A DNA stretch of 64,000 nt from Pistricoccus aurantiacus. GTDB lineage: Bacteria; Pseudomonadota; Gammaproteobacteria; Pseudomonadales; Halomonadaceae. The notes beneath the pieces are model-generated. The model did no database searches, was not told the origin of the DNA, and worked only from the letters and a program-made list of their open reading frames with translations. Location of the stretch: positions 3,717,194 to 3,781,193 of the forward strand of contig NZ_CP042382.1 in assembly GCF_007954585.1 (NCBI RefSeq), in the 5' to 3' direction. Positions 21,622 through 31,289 of the stretch are shown in pieces; positions within the stretch are counted from its first letter, which is position 1; every line of letters starts with the position of its first letter. The position numbers were made by a program, and so were the translations under genes.

Positions 21622-22284
21622 TCAGCGATGAAAACGCTCCGCGGCCTGGCGCGCCAGGTCACGAATGCCGTTCCAGTCCTCGGCGTCGATCAGCGACTTG
21701 GGGGTCAGCCAGGAGCCGCCCACGCACATGACGTTAGGTAGCGCCAGATAGTCCGCGGCGTTTTCGATATTGATGCCGCCGGTGGGACAGAAACGCACTC
21801 CAGGAAAGGGTGCGCCGAAAGCCTTGAGCGCCTTGACACCGCCGCTGGCTTCCGCGGGGAAGAACTTGAAGCGCCGGTAGCCGTATTGCCAGCCGGTCAT
21901 CAGTTCGGAAACGGTGGCGACACCCGGCAGCATGGGTACCGGGCTTTCCACGCCGTAGCGATACAGCAGATCGGTGGCGCCGGGGGTCACCACGAAATCG
22001 ACGCCGGCCTGTTCCGCCTGGCGATACTGAGCGGGGGTCAGCACCGTGCCGGCGCCGATGCTGGCCCCAGGCAGGGCATCGCGCATGCGCTTGATCGCGG
22101 CCAGGGCGCAGTCCGTGCGCAGGGTAATCTCGAGCACCGATATCCCCCCTTCCACCAGTGCGGAGGCAAGCGGTACGGCATCTTCCAGACGTACTATCTC
22201 GATGACGGGAATCACTTCGGTCTTGAAACAGATGCTGTCGAGTTCCGTGGTGCGAGTGGAAGGCAGTTGCTTGTTGATGTTCAT
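21622..22284 (-). CDS. eda: 2-keto-3-deoxy-6-phosphogluconate (KDPG) aldolase
   Basis: 220 residues from ATG 22284; GGAG lies 12 bases upstream. The Schiff-base lysine is in YRRFKFFPAEASGG, and VIEIVRLEDAVPLASALVEGG and LEITLRTDCAL (with the glutamate) are standard for Eda. It splits KDPG to pyruvate and glyceraldehyde 3-phosphate. Last gene of zwf-pgl-eda. The edd gene for the preceding step is not in this window. A second aldolase, DgoA, is encoded at 28688. Confidence 0.97.
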   Translation of the reverse strand: MNINKQLPSTRTTELDSICFKTEVIPVIEIVRLEDAVPLASALVEGGISVLEITLRTDCALAAIKRMRDALPGASIGAGTVLTPAQYRQAEQAGVDFVVTPGATDLLYRYGVESPVPMLPGVATVSELMTGWQYGYRRFKFFPAEASGGVKALKAFGAPFPGVRFCPTGGINIENAADYLALPNVMCVGGSWLTPKSLIDAEDWNGIRDLARQAAERFHR

Positions 22285-22315
22285 GAGGAAACTCCGCAGA
22301 TAGAAAAAATAGCGT

Positions 22316-22999
22316 TCATGGCGCCCAGTAAACCGCCAGCGGGCAGGCCAGGAAGACGCGAATCGGCAGTTCACGAACGTCGTCGCCGGCCAGGGCGCGA
22401 CTCAGCACCTCACGCTTGTTCTCACCGTTGAGATGCAGGAAATGGCGACGCGCCTGATGCAGCCGGGCGGCGCTCAGGGTGATACGTGGGCGCGGCTGGC
22501 TGGGAGTTCGAACCGCTACCACTCGCTCGTCGCTGGACAGAGCCAGGCCGAGTTCGCGGCTATCGGGAAACAGCGAGGCGGTGTGGCCGTCGTCGCCCAT
22601 GCCGAGCACCACCGCGCTGGCGGGCCAGGCCAGACCCGCGAGTCGTGCGTTCACCGCCTCGGCGCCCTGTTCCGGCGTTGCATCATCGGTGATCAAGGGA
22701 ACGAAAGTGGCGGACGCGGCCAGCCCGGTCAGAAGATGTTCTCGCACCAGACGCTCGTTGCTGTCCTCGGCTTGGGGTGCCACCCAGCGCTCGTCCGCCA
22801 GGGTCACCTGGACCCGCTCCCAGGAAAGCGCCTGGGTCGCCAGGGCCTGGAAGAACGGCACCGGCGTGCTGCCCCCGGAAACCACCAGCAGGACCCTTTC
22901 GCGCTCGCGCAGGTCATCGCGCAGCGCGGCGGCGACGGCTTCGGCGAGCTGACTCGCCAGGCGCCTTCGCCCGAGACTCGAGGCTTCACTTTCGCTCAT
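22316..22999 (-). CDS. pgl: 6-phosphogluconolactonase
   Basis: 227 residues. VVSGGSTPVPFFQAL and LADERWVAPQAEDSNE are the characteristic segments of the Pgl/DevB family (SugD fold), with LGMGDDGHTASLFP later. It hydrolyses 6-phosphogluconolactone made by Zwf. It begins one base after the zwf stop codon and ends 31 before eda. Confidence 0.96.
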   Translation of the reverse strand: MSESEASSLGRRRLASQLAEAVAAALRDDLRERERVLLVVSGGSTPVPFFQALATQALSWERVQVTLADERWVAPQAEDSNERLVREHLLTGLAASATFVPLITDDATPEQGAEAVNARLAGLAWPASAVVLGMGDDGHTASLFPDSRELGLALSSDERVVAVRTPSQPRPRITLSAARLHQARRHFLHLNGENKREVLSRALAGDDVRELPIRVFLACPLAVYWAP

Positions 23000-23000
23000 T

Positions 23001-24494
23001 TCAGTAGTCCTCGTACCAGGAGCGCCCGTCCTGGGTGATCATGGCGATGGAAGCGACCGGCCCCCAGGAACCAGCGGGATAGCGTCGCGGCGGCAACTCA
23101 TGAGCCTGCCAGCCCTCGATCAGATGATCGATCCAGCGCCAGGCATATTCGATCTCGTCACGCCGCACGAACAGATACTGTTGACCCTTCATGACCTCGA
23201 GCAGCAGGCGCTCGTAGGCGTCCGGGATTCGTGTCTTGGGGAAGGCGCTATGAAAATCCAAATGCAGCGGCCCTGGACGCAGGCGCATGCCTTTGTCCAG
23301 CCCGCTGTCCTTGGTCAGCACCTGCAGGGCGATACCCTCCTCCGGCTGCAGGCGGATGATCAACTTGTTGGCGGCCAGCGAGCGCTGATCCGGATCGAAG
23401 ATATAGTGCGGCTGCTGGCGAAAGTGAATGACGATCTGCGAAAGCTTCTCCGGCATGCGCTTGCCGGTACGCAGATAGAAAGGCACCCCGGCCCAGCGCC
23501 AGTTGGCCACCTCGGTCTTCATGGCAACGAAGGTCTCGGTATGGCTCGCCTTGTCGGCACCCTCTTCCTCCAGATAGCCCGGAACGCTTTGCCCCGCGTG
23601 AGTGCCGGCGATGTACTGGCCGCGCACCACGTCGCGACCGATCGCCTCGCCGGTGAAGGGCTTGAGGGCTTTCAGCACCTTGACCTTTTCGTCACGAATC
23701 GCGTCCGCATCCAGGTTGGAGGGCGGGTCCATGGCGATCAGGCACAAGAGCTGCAGCAGATGATTCTGCACCATGTCCCGCAGCTGTCCCGCCTGATCGA
23801 AATAGCCCCAGCGGCCTTCGATCCCCACGGTTTCCGCCACGGTGATCTCCACGTGAGAGACATGGTTCTGATTCCACTGGGTACCGAACAGCGGGTTGGC
23901 GAAGCGCAGTGCAATCAGATTCTGTACCGTCTCCTTGCCTAGATAGTGATCGATACGATAGATGCGTGATTCGGGAAAGACGTCGCCGATGACGTCGTTG
24001 ATCTCGCAGGAGGACTCGAGGTCGTAGCCGATAGGCTTTTCCACCACCACGCGAGACTTCTCGTCCAGGCAATCGCCGGCCTTCAGATTGCAGCAGATTT
24101 CCCCGAAGATGCTCGCCGGCACCGACAGGTAAACGATCATCGGTCGGGACGAGCCCTCCCGCCAGTCCCGCAGCAACGCATATTCCTCAGGGTTGGCAAA
24201 GTCGATCTTGAGGTAGTCGATGCGCGCCAGGAAACGTTCCTGGCTTTTCTTGTCCAGATCCTCGGCGCTCACACGGGACTTCAAGGCGGAGCCGACCTTG
24301 GCCTGAAATCCCTGACGATCCAGCTCATGACGCGCCAGCCCCAGCAGCCGTGTCTCCGAGGGCAGCAAGCCTTCGCGGTCGAGATGATAGAGCGCGGGAA
24401 ACAGCTTACGCAGTGCCAGGTCACCCAGAGCGCCGAACAAGGCAAGATCGACATCCAGCCGATTCGGTTCCTGGGAATGAATATTGCGCAACAT
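23001..24494 (-). CDS. zwf: Glucose-6-phosphate 1-dehydrogenase
   Basis: 497 residues, usual length. [17 protein letters not shown] is the NADP loop (ALGD instead of the common ASGD), and [13 protein letters not shown] carries the substrate-binding lysine and histidine. It oxidises glucose 6-phosphate, the first step of the ED and pentose phosphate routes. Head of zwf-pgl-eda. Two HexR-like boxes lie within 85 bases of its start, so repression that is lifted by KDPG is likely. Confidence 0.97.
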   Translation of the reverse strand: MLRNIHSQEPNRLDVDLALFGALGDLALRKLFPALYHLDREGLLPSETRLLGLARHELDRQGFQAKVGSALKSRVSAEDLDKKSQERFLARIDYLKIDFANPEEYALLRDWREGSSRPMIVYLSVPASIFGEICCNLKAGDCLDEKSRVVVEKPIGYDLESSCEINDVIGDVFPESRIYRIDHYLGKETVQNLIALRFANPLFGTQWNQNHVSHVEITVAETVGIEGRWGYFDQAGQLRDMVQNHLLQLLCLIAMDPPSNLDADAIRDEKVKVLKALKPFTGEAIGRDVVRGQYIAGTHAGQSVPGYLEEEGADKASHTETFVAMKTEVANWRWAGVPFYLRTGKRMPEKLSQIVIHFRQQPHYIFDPDQRSLAANKLIIRLQPEEGIALQVLTKDSGLDKGMRLRPGPLHLDFHSAFPKTRIPDAYERLLLEVMKGQQYLFVRRDEIEYAWRWIDHLIEGWQAHELPPRRYPAGSWGPVASIAMITQDGRSWYEDY

Positions 24495-24509
24495 CGTGAG
24501 CCCCTCAGA

Positions 24510-24575
24510 TGTAGTTAACTTACCTCAAAATAATAGAAAACACTTTGGAATGATAGTTTTTTTAGTAAAATTACA
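24510..24575 (-). promoter_or_regulatory. Two HexR-like boxes upstream of zwf
   Basis: TTTAGTAAAATTACA at 24561-24575 matches 14 of 15 positions of the recalled HexR consensus. TGTAGTTAACTTACC at 24510-24524 matches 13. The second is 16 bases from the zwf start codon. The AT-rich DNA between them should hold the zwf promoter. Confidence 0.7.
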
Positions 24576-24655
24576 TAAAACAGCAAAGGCTGCCTGCCAC
24601 TTTCCTATACTGCTGCTTCGCGTATCCGAGACTTGCTCCGGGATAATAGTTACCA

Positions 24656-24670
24656 TGTAGTTAAATCACC
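24656..24670 (+). promoter_or_regulatory. HexR-like box on the hexR side of the zwf-hexR gap
   Basis: TGTAGTTAAATCACC matches 13 of 15 consensus positions. It lies about 45 bases downstream of TATACT (24606-24611), a possible -10 element for hexR, and 137 before the hexR start. It suggests autoregulation of hexR and, with it, of the galactose genes. The 24671-24806 leader shows nothing else. Confidence 0.5.
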
Positions 24671-24806
24671 ACATCGCGACAATCATCCTGGCATTCGACC
24701 GCCCTGACCGTCGACCAACAGGCTAGGTGACAAACATGCCCAGCAACAAACAGTATCGATGCCCGCGAGCCGTTACGCCATTCAATCACAATAGAGCTAT
24801 CCCATC

Positions 24807-25664
24807 ATGGCACGCTACAACATGATCGAACGCATTCGCACCCGCCTGGAGGAGCTCAACCGCTCGGAACGCAAGGTGGCGGATGTCATCATGAAGGATC
24901 CTGGCGCGGCGACCGGCATGAGTATCGCCACGCTGGCACAAAAGGCTTCCGTCAGCGAACCCACCGTCAACCGTTTCTGCCGCAGCTTCGAGACCAAGGG
25001 CTACCCGGACTTCAAGATCAAGCTGGCCCAGAGCCTGGCCGGCGGCACGCCTTACGTCAGCCGCAGCATTGACCCCGATGACGATGCCAAGGGCTACGGC
25101 GACAAGATTTTCGGCGCTACCATTGCCGCCCTGGACGACGCGCGACGGGCACTGGATCCCAAACTCATCGAGCGCGCCGTGGACTATCTGATTCAGGCCA
25201 AGCAGATCAGCTTCTTCGGTCTCGGCGCCTCCGGGCCCGTCGCCCAGGACGCCCAGCACAAGTTCTTCCGCTTCAACCTGCCGGTGATGGCCTACGAGGA
25301 CGTACTGATGCAGCGCATGGTCGCCGCCGCCTGTCATACCGGCGACGTCATCGTGATCATCTCCTACACCGGACGAACCCGCGAGCTGGTGGAAATCGCC
25401 GAACTAGCCCGCGGCAACGGCGCCGTGGTACTGGGCATTACCGCGCCAGGTTCCCCGCTGGCGGCCCAGTGCACCGAGTCTTTGGACGTCATCACCCCGG
25501 AAGACACGGATGTTTATATGCCGATGACCTCGCGCATGATCCATCTGGCGCTGATCGACGTGCTGGCCACCGGCGTCACCCTGCGGCGCGGAGAGGGATT
25601 TCTCGATCATCTGAAAAAGATCAAGGACAGCCTGCAGGCGACGCGCTTTCCCGTCGAGGAGTAA
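24807..25664 (+). CDS. hexR: RpiR-family repressor of hexose catabolism
   Basis: 285 residues. An N-terminal RpiR helix-turn-helix ([21 protein letters not shown] near 38-58) is followed by a SIS sugar-phosphate domain ([16 protein letters not shown] near 134, [15 protein letters not shown] near 181). Sequence and position opposite zwf identify HexR, which binds KDPG and then leaves DNA. The dgo genes follow 47 bases later on the same strand with no terminator visible, so hexR probably heads the galactose operon. Confidence 0.95.
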   Translation: MARYNMIERIRTRLEELNRSERKVADVIMKDPGAATGMSIATLAQKASVSEPTVNRFCRSFETKGYPDFKIKLAQSLAGGTPYVSRSIDPDDDAKGYGDKIFGATIAALDDARRALDPKLIERAVDYLIQAKQISFFGLGASGPVAQDAQHKFFRFNLPVMAYEDVLMQRMVAAACHTGDVIVIISYTGRTRELVEIAELARGNGAVVLGITAPGSPLAAQCTESLDVITPEDTDVYMPMTSRMIHLALIDVLATGVTLRRGEGFLDHLKKIKDSLQATRFPVEE

Positions 25665-25711
25665 AGGCGACAGCGCTATCTTCTATCATTCGTCCATGAA
25701 GGATTCACCGC

Positions 25712-26860
25712 ATGAAAATCACTCGACTCAAGACCTGGCAAGTGCCGCCGCGCTGGCTGTTCCTCAAGATCGAAACCGACGAAGGCTGCTACGGCTGGGG
25801 CGAGCCGGTGATCGAAGGCCGCGCCGCGACCGTGGAGGCGGCGGTGCATGAGTTGTCCGACTATCTGGTGGGCCAGAACCCGCGCCATATCGAGCATCTG
25901 TGGAACGTCATGTACCGCGCCGGTTTCTATCGCGGCGGCCCGATTTTGATGTCCGCCATCGCCGGCATCGATCAGGCGCTGTGGGATCTTAAAGGACGCG
26001 ACCTGGGGGTGCCGGTGCACCAGCTGCTCGGCGGCCCGGTGCGCGACAAGATGCGCATGTACGCCTGGACCGGGGGCGACCGGCCAACTGACGTGGGCGC
26101 GGGTGCCAAGGCGCTGGTGGACCAGGGCTTCACCGCCTTCAAGATGAACGGCACGCCGGAACTCGCGATCGTCGATTCCCATAGCAAGATCGACGAGGCG
26201 GTGGCCCGGGTCGCCGAGGCCCGGGAAGCGGTAGGACCGGATGTGGGTATCGGCATCGACTTCCACGGCCGGGTGCATCGCCCCATGGCCAAGGTGCTGC
26301 TGCGGGAGCTCGAGCCGTTCCACCCCATGTTCGTCGAGGAGCCGGTATTGTCGGAGCACCTGTCGAGCCTCAAGCATATCGCCGCAGGCTTGAGCTATCC
26401 CCTGGCCACCGGGGAGCGGCTGCACACCCGCTATCAGTTCCGCGATCTGCTCGCGGAAGGCATGATCGATATCGTCCAGCCGGATCTGTCCCACTGCGGC
26501 GGCATCAGCGAAGGGCTGAAGATTGCCACCCTGGCCTCCGCTCATGACGTCGCTTTGGCGCCCCACTGCCCGCTGGGGCCGCTGACTCTGGCGGCTTCTC
26601 TGCAGCTGGATGCGGTGTGCCACAACGCCTTCATCCAGGAGCAAAGCATGGGCATCCACTACAATCAGGACAACGACGTCCTCGACTATCTGGTCGACAA
26701 GAGCGCGCTTGCGATCGAGGACGGCTTCTGCGCCATTCCTCAAGGGCCGGGCCTGGGTGTCGAGATCGACGAGGCATTTGTCGAGGAGCGCTCCAAGGTC
26801 GGACACCGCTGGCGCAATCCGGTGTGGAACCATGAGGACGGTTCCGTTGCCGAGTGGTAA
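25712..26860 (+). CDS. dgoD: D-galactonate dehydratase
   Basis: 382 residues, matching DgoD of the enolase superfamily end to end ([25 protein letters not shown] in two parts, then [11 protein letters not shown]). [13 protein letters not shown] gives the first metal ligand and histidine, and VEEPV and ATGERLHTR the others. It dehydrates D-galactonate to 2-keto-3-deoxygalactonate. AAGGA stands upstream of the ATG. Confidence 0.96.
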   Translation: MKITRLKTWQVPPRWLFLKIETDEGCYGWGEPVIEGRAATVEAAVHELSDYLVGQNPRHIEHLWNVMYRAGFYRGGPILMSAIAGIDQALWDLKGRDLGVPVHQLLGGPVRDKMRMYAWTGGDRPTDVGAGAKALVDQGFTAFKMNGTPELAIVDSHSKIDEAVARVAEAREAVGPDVGIGIDFHGRVHRPMAKVLLRELEPFHPMFVEEPVLSEHLSSLKHIAAGLSYPLATGERLHTRYQFRDLLAEGMIDIVQPDLSHCGGISEGLKIATLASAHDVALAPHCPLGPLTLAASLQLDAVCHNAFIQEQSMGIHYNQDNDVLDYLVDKSALAIEDGFCAIPQGPGLGVEIDEAFVEERSKVGHRWRNPVWNHEDGSVAEW

Positions 26861-26899
26861 GTCACGATCGGGGAAAGCTTCTAAAGGAGTAGGCAAATC

Positions 26900-27670
26900 A
26901 TGAATTTTTCTTTCCAGGATTTCCGTTACCCGGACCTGGCCGGCGCCAGCGTATTCATCACCGGCGGAGGCTCCGGTATCGGCGCCGCCCTGACCGAGGG
27001 CTTCCTCGCCCAGGGCGCCAAGGTCGCCTTCGTCGGCCTGTCCGATGCCACGCCTTTTTGCGATGCGATGGAGGAAAAGTACGCAAATCGTCCGCTGTTC
27101 ATCGAGTGCGATATCCAGGACATCGAAGCTTTGCAGGCAGCTATCGCTCAAGCACGCGAGGCTCATGGGCCAATCGGCGTGCTGGTCAACAACGCCGCTC
27201 GCGATACCCGTCACAGGCTGGAGGACTGGACCCCCGAGCAGTGGGATGAATCCATCGCCACCAACCTGCGTCCGCAGTTCTTCACCGCCCAGGCGGTGGC
27301 GGCGGACATGCGCGGCATCGGCGGCGGCGCCATCATCAACCTGTCCTCCAACAGCTATCTGCTCGGGCTTTCCGGCTACCCGACCTATGTCACCGCCAAG
27401 GCCGGCATCATGGGTCTGACCAAGGCGCTGGCCCGGGAGCTGGGTCCGGAGGCCATTCGCGTCAACTGCCTGATTCCGGGCTGGGTGATGACCGAGCGTC
27501 AGCGGGAGCTGTGGGTCAACGACAAGGATCTCAAGGAGTGCATCGACCAGCAGTGCCTCAAGGAAGCGATCCCCGTGGAGGACATGATCAACCCCTGCCT
27601 GTTTCTCGCCTCCAGCGCCTCGCGCATGATGACTGGCCAACCAATGGTAGTTGACGGAGGTCGGGTATGA
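26900..27670 (+). CDS. SDR oxidoreductase, probable D-galactose 1-dehydrogenase
   Basis: 256 residues with AAAGGAGT upstream of ATG. TGGGSGIG near residue 21 is the cofactor loop, NNAARD near 97, Ser in NLSSNSY and YPTYVTAK give the catalytic triad, and the end is VVDGGRV. It lies between dgoD and dgoK and overlaps dgoK by four bases. With dgoD, dgoK, dgoA and a lactonase present, the missing step is oxidation of D-galactose to galactonolactone, so that role is inferred. Other sugar dehydrogenase roles (L-fucose, L-arabinose) are possible. Confidence 0.85.
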   Translation: MNFSFQDFRYPDLAGASVFITGGGSGIGAALTEGFLAQGAKVAFVGLSDATPFCDAMEEKYANRPLFIECDIQDIEALQAAIAQAREAHGPIGVLVNNAARDTRHRLEDWTPEQWDESIATNLRPQFFTAQAVAADMRGIGGGAIINLSSNSYLLGLSGYPTYVTAKAGIMGLTKALARELGPEAIRVNCLIPGWVMTERQRELWVNDKDLKECIDQQCLKEAIPVEDMINPCLFLASSASRMMTGQPMVVDGGRV

Positions 27671-28647
27671 GCGACGTAGCTGCCTGGATCGCCGTGGACT
27701 GGGGTTCCAGCAACCTGCGCGCCTGGGCGCTGGACGCGGATAACAACGTCATCGCGCAGGCCGGCAGCCCCCGCGGCATGCTGGGGCTGGCCCCTGACGA
27801 ATTTGAAGGCACCCTGCTGGAGCTGATCGATGGATGGCTGCCGGAGAGCGCCGAGGCTCCCCTGCCGGTGCTGATCTGTGGCATGGCCGGCGCTCGCCAG
27901 GGCTGGGTCGAGGCCGCTTACCTGCCCTTGAATGACGGCACAGATAATGTACTCGACCGCCTCGGCAGCCGACTGACTCCGGTAACCACCCAGGATTCCC
28001 GCCTCCAGGTGCAGATCGTGCCGGGGCTGTGTCAGCATGGCGCACCGAACGGCGGTAACGCCTTCGACGTAATGCGTGGCGAAGAAACCCAACTGATCGG
28101 GCTGATCGCAGAACGCCCGGGGTTCAGCGGCGCGGTTTGTCTGCCAGGTACCCATTCCAAATGGGCGCGGCTGGGAAACGGCAGGATCGCGAGCTTCGAC
28201 ACCTTCATGAGCGGCGAGCTTTACAAGCTGCTTAGATACGACTCGGTGCTGAAGCATTCTCTGCGCGGCGATGATTTGAGCGACGAGGCTCAGCGCGGGG
28301 CTTTTCTGGCGGGTATCGATACCGTCCTTGCTGCGCCGGAACGTCTGAGCGCGGAACTGTTTGGTATTCGCGCCCGGGATCTGCTCGACACGCAGCTGAC
28401 CCAGGATGAGACTCGAGGTGCCTGGCTAGGCGCACGGCTCTCGGGTCTCGTCTTGGGACTGGAACTGGCCGGCGCCACCGCCAGCCTGCCGACCGACAGC
28501 CAGATCGTGCTGATCGGCGCCGATGCGCTGTGCCAGCGTTATCGAATCGCGCTGGAGCATTTGGGTTTTACGGTCGGCCTGGAAGCCAACGAGGAAATGA
28601 TCCTGACCGGACTGGGGCACATTCGTCACGCCGCAGCCACGCCATGA
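27667..28647 (+). CDS. dgoK: 2-dehydro-3-deoxygalactonokinase
   Basis: 326 residues. VDWGSSNLRAWAL near the start and CGMAGARQGWVEA near residue 75 are DgoK signatures, and LPGTHSKWARL near 160 is the ATP/substrate part. It phosphorylates 2-keto-3-deoxygalactonate at O6. The ATG overlaps the SDR stop (ATGA), indicating coupling. Confidence 0.96.
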   Translation: MSDVAAWIAVDWGSSNLRAWALDADNNVIAQAGSPRGMLGLAPDEFEGTLLELIDGWLPESAEAPLPVLICGMAGARQGWVEAAYLPLNDGTDNVLDRLGSRLTPVTTQDSRLQVQIVPGLCQHGAPNGGNAFDVMRGEETQLIGLIAERPGFSGAVCLPGTHSKWARLGNGRIASFDTFMSGELYKLLRYDSVLKHSLRGDDLSDEAQRGAFLAGIDTVLAAPERLSAELFGIRARDLLDTQLTQDETRGAWLGARLSGLVLGLELAGATASLPTDSQIVLIGADALCQRYRIALEHLGFTVGLEANEEMILTGLGHIRHAAATP

Positions 28648-28687
28648 CAGGCGCGGTTTATTTTCCGTTCGATATCCGAGGTTACTT

Positions 28688-29305
28688 ATGAATCTGCCAC
28701 TGGTCGCCATCCTGCGCGGCGTCACGCCCGACGAAATTCTCGCCATCGCCGATGAAATCGTCGGCGCCGGGATCACCCGTATCGAAGTGCCCCTCAACTC
28801 ACCGGAGCCGCTGGTCAGCATCGCCAAGCTGGCGCATCACTGTGCCGAAAAGCACGACGGCAGGATTCTGGTCGGCGCCGGCACCGTGCTGACCGCGGAG
28901 GAGGTGCGCGAGGTGCACGCCGCCGGCGGGCGTCTGGTCGTCTCCCCCAACGCCGATGTGGAAGTCGTCCACGAAACCCGCCGCCTGGATATGGTTTCCA
29001 TGCCCGGCATCGTCACCCCCACGGAAGCCTTTGCCGCCCTCGCCGCCGGCGCGTCTGGCCTCAAGCTGTTCCCGGCCACCCAGGTGGGCATCGTCAACAT
29101 GAAGGCCATGCAGGCGGTGCTGCCTCCGGGCACCGAGCTGTACGCGGTAGGCGGCATCGGCGCCGACAACTTCGCGGAATGGCGCGCCGCAGGGGTGCAC
29201 GGCGCCGGTCTCGGCTCCGCCCTCTATACGCCGGGACTCAGCGCCGAACAGGTAGGCGAACGCGCCCGCACGCTGGTCGCGGCCTGGAACGCCGCAAGCA
29301 ATTGA
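28688..29305 (+). CDS. dgoA: 2-dehydro-3-deoxy-6-phosphogalactonate aldolase
   Basis: 205 residues. LVAILRGVTPDEIL at the start, EVPLNSPEP with the active glutamate, GAGTVLT, and LKLFPATQVG with the Schiff-base lysine identify the KDPGal branch of the Eda/DgoA family; Eda here has FKFFPAE instead. It yields pyruvate and glyceraldehyde 3-phosphate. 40 bases after dgoK. Confidence 0.96.
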   Translation: MNLPLVAILRGVTPDEILAIADEIVGAGITRIEVPLNSPEPLVSIAKLAHHCAEKHDGRILVGAGTVLTAEEVREVHAAGGRLVVSPNADVEVVHETRRLDMVSMPGIVTPTEAFAALAAGASGLKLFPATQVGIVNMKAMQAVLPPGTELYAVGGIGADNFAEWRAAGVHGAGLGSALYTPGLSAEQVGERARTLVAAWNAASN

Positions 29306-29336
29306 TTCGATCGCCAGACAGAACAAGGAAAGCACC

Positions 29337-30251
29337 ATGAACCAGGCCTCGTCATCCCCTTGTCTCGGCCGCGCCGAAGTTCGGGTCGCCACGGCCTGCG
29401 AGCTGGGCGAAGGGCCGGGCTGGGATGCCGCCCGCGGAGAAGTGCGCTGGATGGATATTCTCAAAAGCGAGCTTCATCGCGCCAACGCCGATGGCAGCCG
29501 GCACCGAATGACTCGACTGGAACGCAGAACTTCCTACGCCGCCCTGACCACGAACGGCGACTATCTGCTGGTGGCGGAAAACAGCCTGTCGCGCCTCGAT
29601 TCTGAAACGAACGAGAGCCGCGATTTCCTGCCCTTCGAGGCGGACAATCCACTTACCCGCAGCAACGATGCGCGGGTGGATACCCATGGCAGCCTGTGGC
29701 TTTCCAGCATGGGCCTGAACGCCGAGCCAGGCGCGGGCAGCCTGTATCGTCTGCATCGCGGCGAGCTGACCTGCCTGCTGAGCGGGCTGAGTATTCCCAA
29801 CGCCATCTGCTTCTCCCCCGACAGTAACTACGCCTACTACACGGACACGCCGACGGGACGGATGATGCGCTGGCGGCTGGAAGCGGACGGCTGGCCCCGG
29901 CGCGCTGCCGCCGGCGGTTTCGAGGCGCCGGAGCCTTGGACAGACCTTCGCGATGCCGGCGGTGGCCCGGACGGCGCGGTGGTCGACAGCGAGGGCTGCC
30001 TGTGGATCGCCCTGTGGGGCGCCGGTCGGGTGGCGCGACTGAACCCGCAGGGGCGCGAGATTGCTCATGTAACGCTGCCGGTCATACAGCCGTCCTGCCC
30101 GCTGTTCGGCGGCAGCGATCTCGGCACGCTTTATATCACCACGGCGCAAGAGGGTCTGCAGACACCCGGCGAATCCGACGGCAGCCTGTTCGCCATCGAC
30201 CTCTCGGCTCATGGCATTCGCGGACTCGAAGAGCCGCTGCTGAAACTCTGA
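29337..30251 (+). CDS. SMP-30/gluconolactonase family lactonase, probable galactonolactonase
   Basis: 304 residues, six-bladed propeller. CELGEGPGWDAARGEVRWMDI in two parts supplies the metal-binding glutamate, IPNAICFSPD the asparagine, and GGPDGAVVDSEGCLWIALW the aspartate. It opens sugar lactones. As last gene of the operon it most likely hydrolyses D-galactono-lactone. AAGGAAAGCACC precedes the ATG. 30252-30396 shows no clear terminator. Confidence 0.93.
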   Translation: MNQASSSPCLGRAEVRVATACELGEGPGWDAARGEVRWMDILKSELHRANADGSRHRMTRLERRTSYAALTTNGDYLLVAENSLSRLDSETNESRDFLPFEADNPLTRSNDARVDTHGSLWLSSMGLNAEPGAGSLYRLHRGELTCLLSGLSIPNAICFSPDSNYAYYTDTPTGRMMRWRLEADGWPRRAAAGGFEAPEPWTDLRDAGGGPDGAVVDSEGCLWIALWGAGRVARLNPQGREIAHVTLPVIQPSCPLFGGSDLGTLYITTAQEGLQTPGESDGSLFAIDLSAHGIRGLEEPLLKL

Positions 30252-30396
30252 CCAGCGGGTTCGCCTCAAGTCTGTGGGCGCCATACGATACCGGCACTGC
30301 GGAACGGCGAGCCCAACCCGACCCCGTGTCTCGGGATGCAGGCCTGTAAAGCTGATATGCTTTCGGTTGTTTTTAGCAACACTTCAAGGATGAACC

Positions 30397-31275
30397 GTGC
30401 CACTTCGCGACTTGTTACTAGGCCTGGGTGTCATCGCGATCTGGGCGCTCAACGTCATCGTGATCAAGATCGGGGTGGACCATTTTCCCCCCTTGCTGAT
30501 GACCGCGCTGCGGTTTGTACTGGTGGCGGCGATCCTGGTGCCGTTTCGTCCGGTATCGCGTTCCCAACTACCTTTCCTGCTGTTGATCTCCTTTGTCTTC
30601 GGCACCCTGCACTTCGCCATGCTGTTCATCGGTCTGAGCCAGGCGGAAGCAGGCACCGGCGCGCTATTGGCGCAGATGGGCACGCCTTTCGCCACCATCC
30701 TGGCGGCAATCTTCCTCAAGGAGGCCATCGACGCGCCGCGCCTGGGAGGCTTGGTCCTTTCCTTCGCCGGGGTGGCGGTGCTGGTGGGTGGACCCACCCT
30801 ACCACCGCCCCTGGCCACTGCCGCCCTGTTCATCAGCGCCACGGGCTGGGCGACGTCTCAGCTATTGATCAAGCATGGGCCGCCCATTCCGCCGCTGACC
30901 CTGGCGGGATGGATGGCGCTATTCGCGGTGCCGCAACTGATCCTGGAATCCTGGTGGTTCGAATCCGGTCAGCTGAGCGCCATGCAAGAGGCCGGCTGGG
31001 CGGGCTGGGGGGCGGTCTTCTACACCGCGGTGATGTCGTCCATCGTCGCCTACGGCATCTGGTACGGCCTGCTGCGCCGCCACCCGATCAATCGGGTGGT
31101 CCCGCTGACTCTGTTGATCCCAGTGGGGGCGGTGCTGCTCGGCGTCCTGCTGCTCGACGAAGGGCTGGGACTCAACAAGCTGCTGGGGGGAAGCCTGGTG
31201 GTGCTGGGCATCGCCATGATCGTGCTGTATCCCCAGCGGCGCAACTTGTCGGCGAAACCCAATCGCCGAAGCTAG
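30397..31275 (+). CDS. EamA family transporter (DMT superfamily)
   Basis: 292 residues from GTG 30397, with AAGGA upstream. Ten membrane segments in two EamA repeats; WALNVIVIKIGVDHFPP opens the first and ISATGWATSQLLIKHGP the second. These are usually metabolite or amino-acid exporters. The substrate is unknown. Separate promoter likely. Convergent with the DUF192 gene. Confidence 0.88.
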   Translation: MPLRDLLLGLGVIAIWALNVIVIKIGVDHFPPLLMTALRFVLVAAILVPFRPVSRSQLPFLLLISFVFGTLHFAMLFIGLSQAEAGTGALLAQMGTPFATILAAIFLKEAIDAPRLGGLVLSFAGVAVLVGGPTLPPPLATAALFISATGWATSQLLIKHGPPIPPLTLAGWMALFAVPQLILESWWFESGQLSAMQEAGWAGWGAVFYTAVMSSIVAYGIWYGLLRRHPINRVVPLTLLIPVGAVLLGVLLLDEGLGLNKLLGGSLVVLGIAMIVLYPQRRNLSAKPNRRS

Positions 31276-31289
31276 TCAGAGCGACCGCC

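Noticed and set aside
21441..21662. 73-codon minus-strand ORF at the eda end
   Set aside because: It spans the eda terminator and part of eda and has no family-like features.
25676..27640. 654-codon minus-strand ORF
   Set aside because: Antisense to dgoD and the SDR gene, with no family-like sequence.
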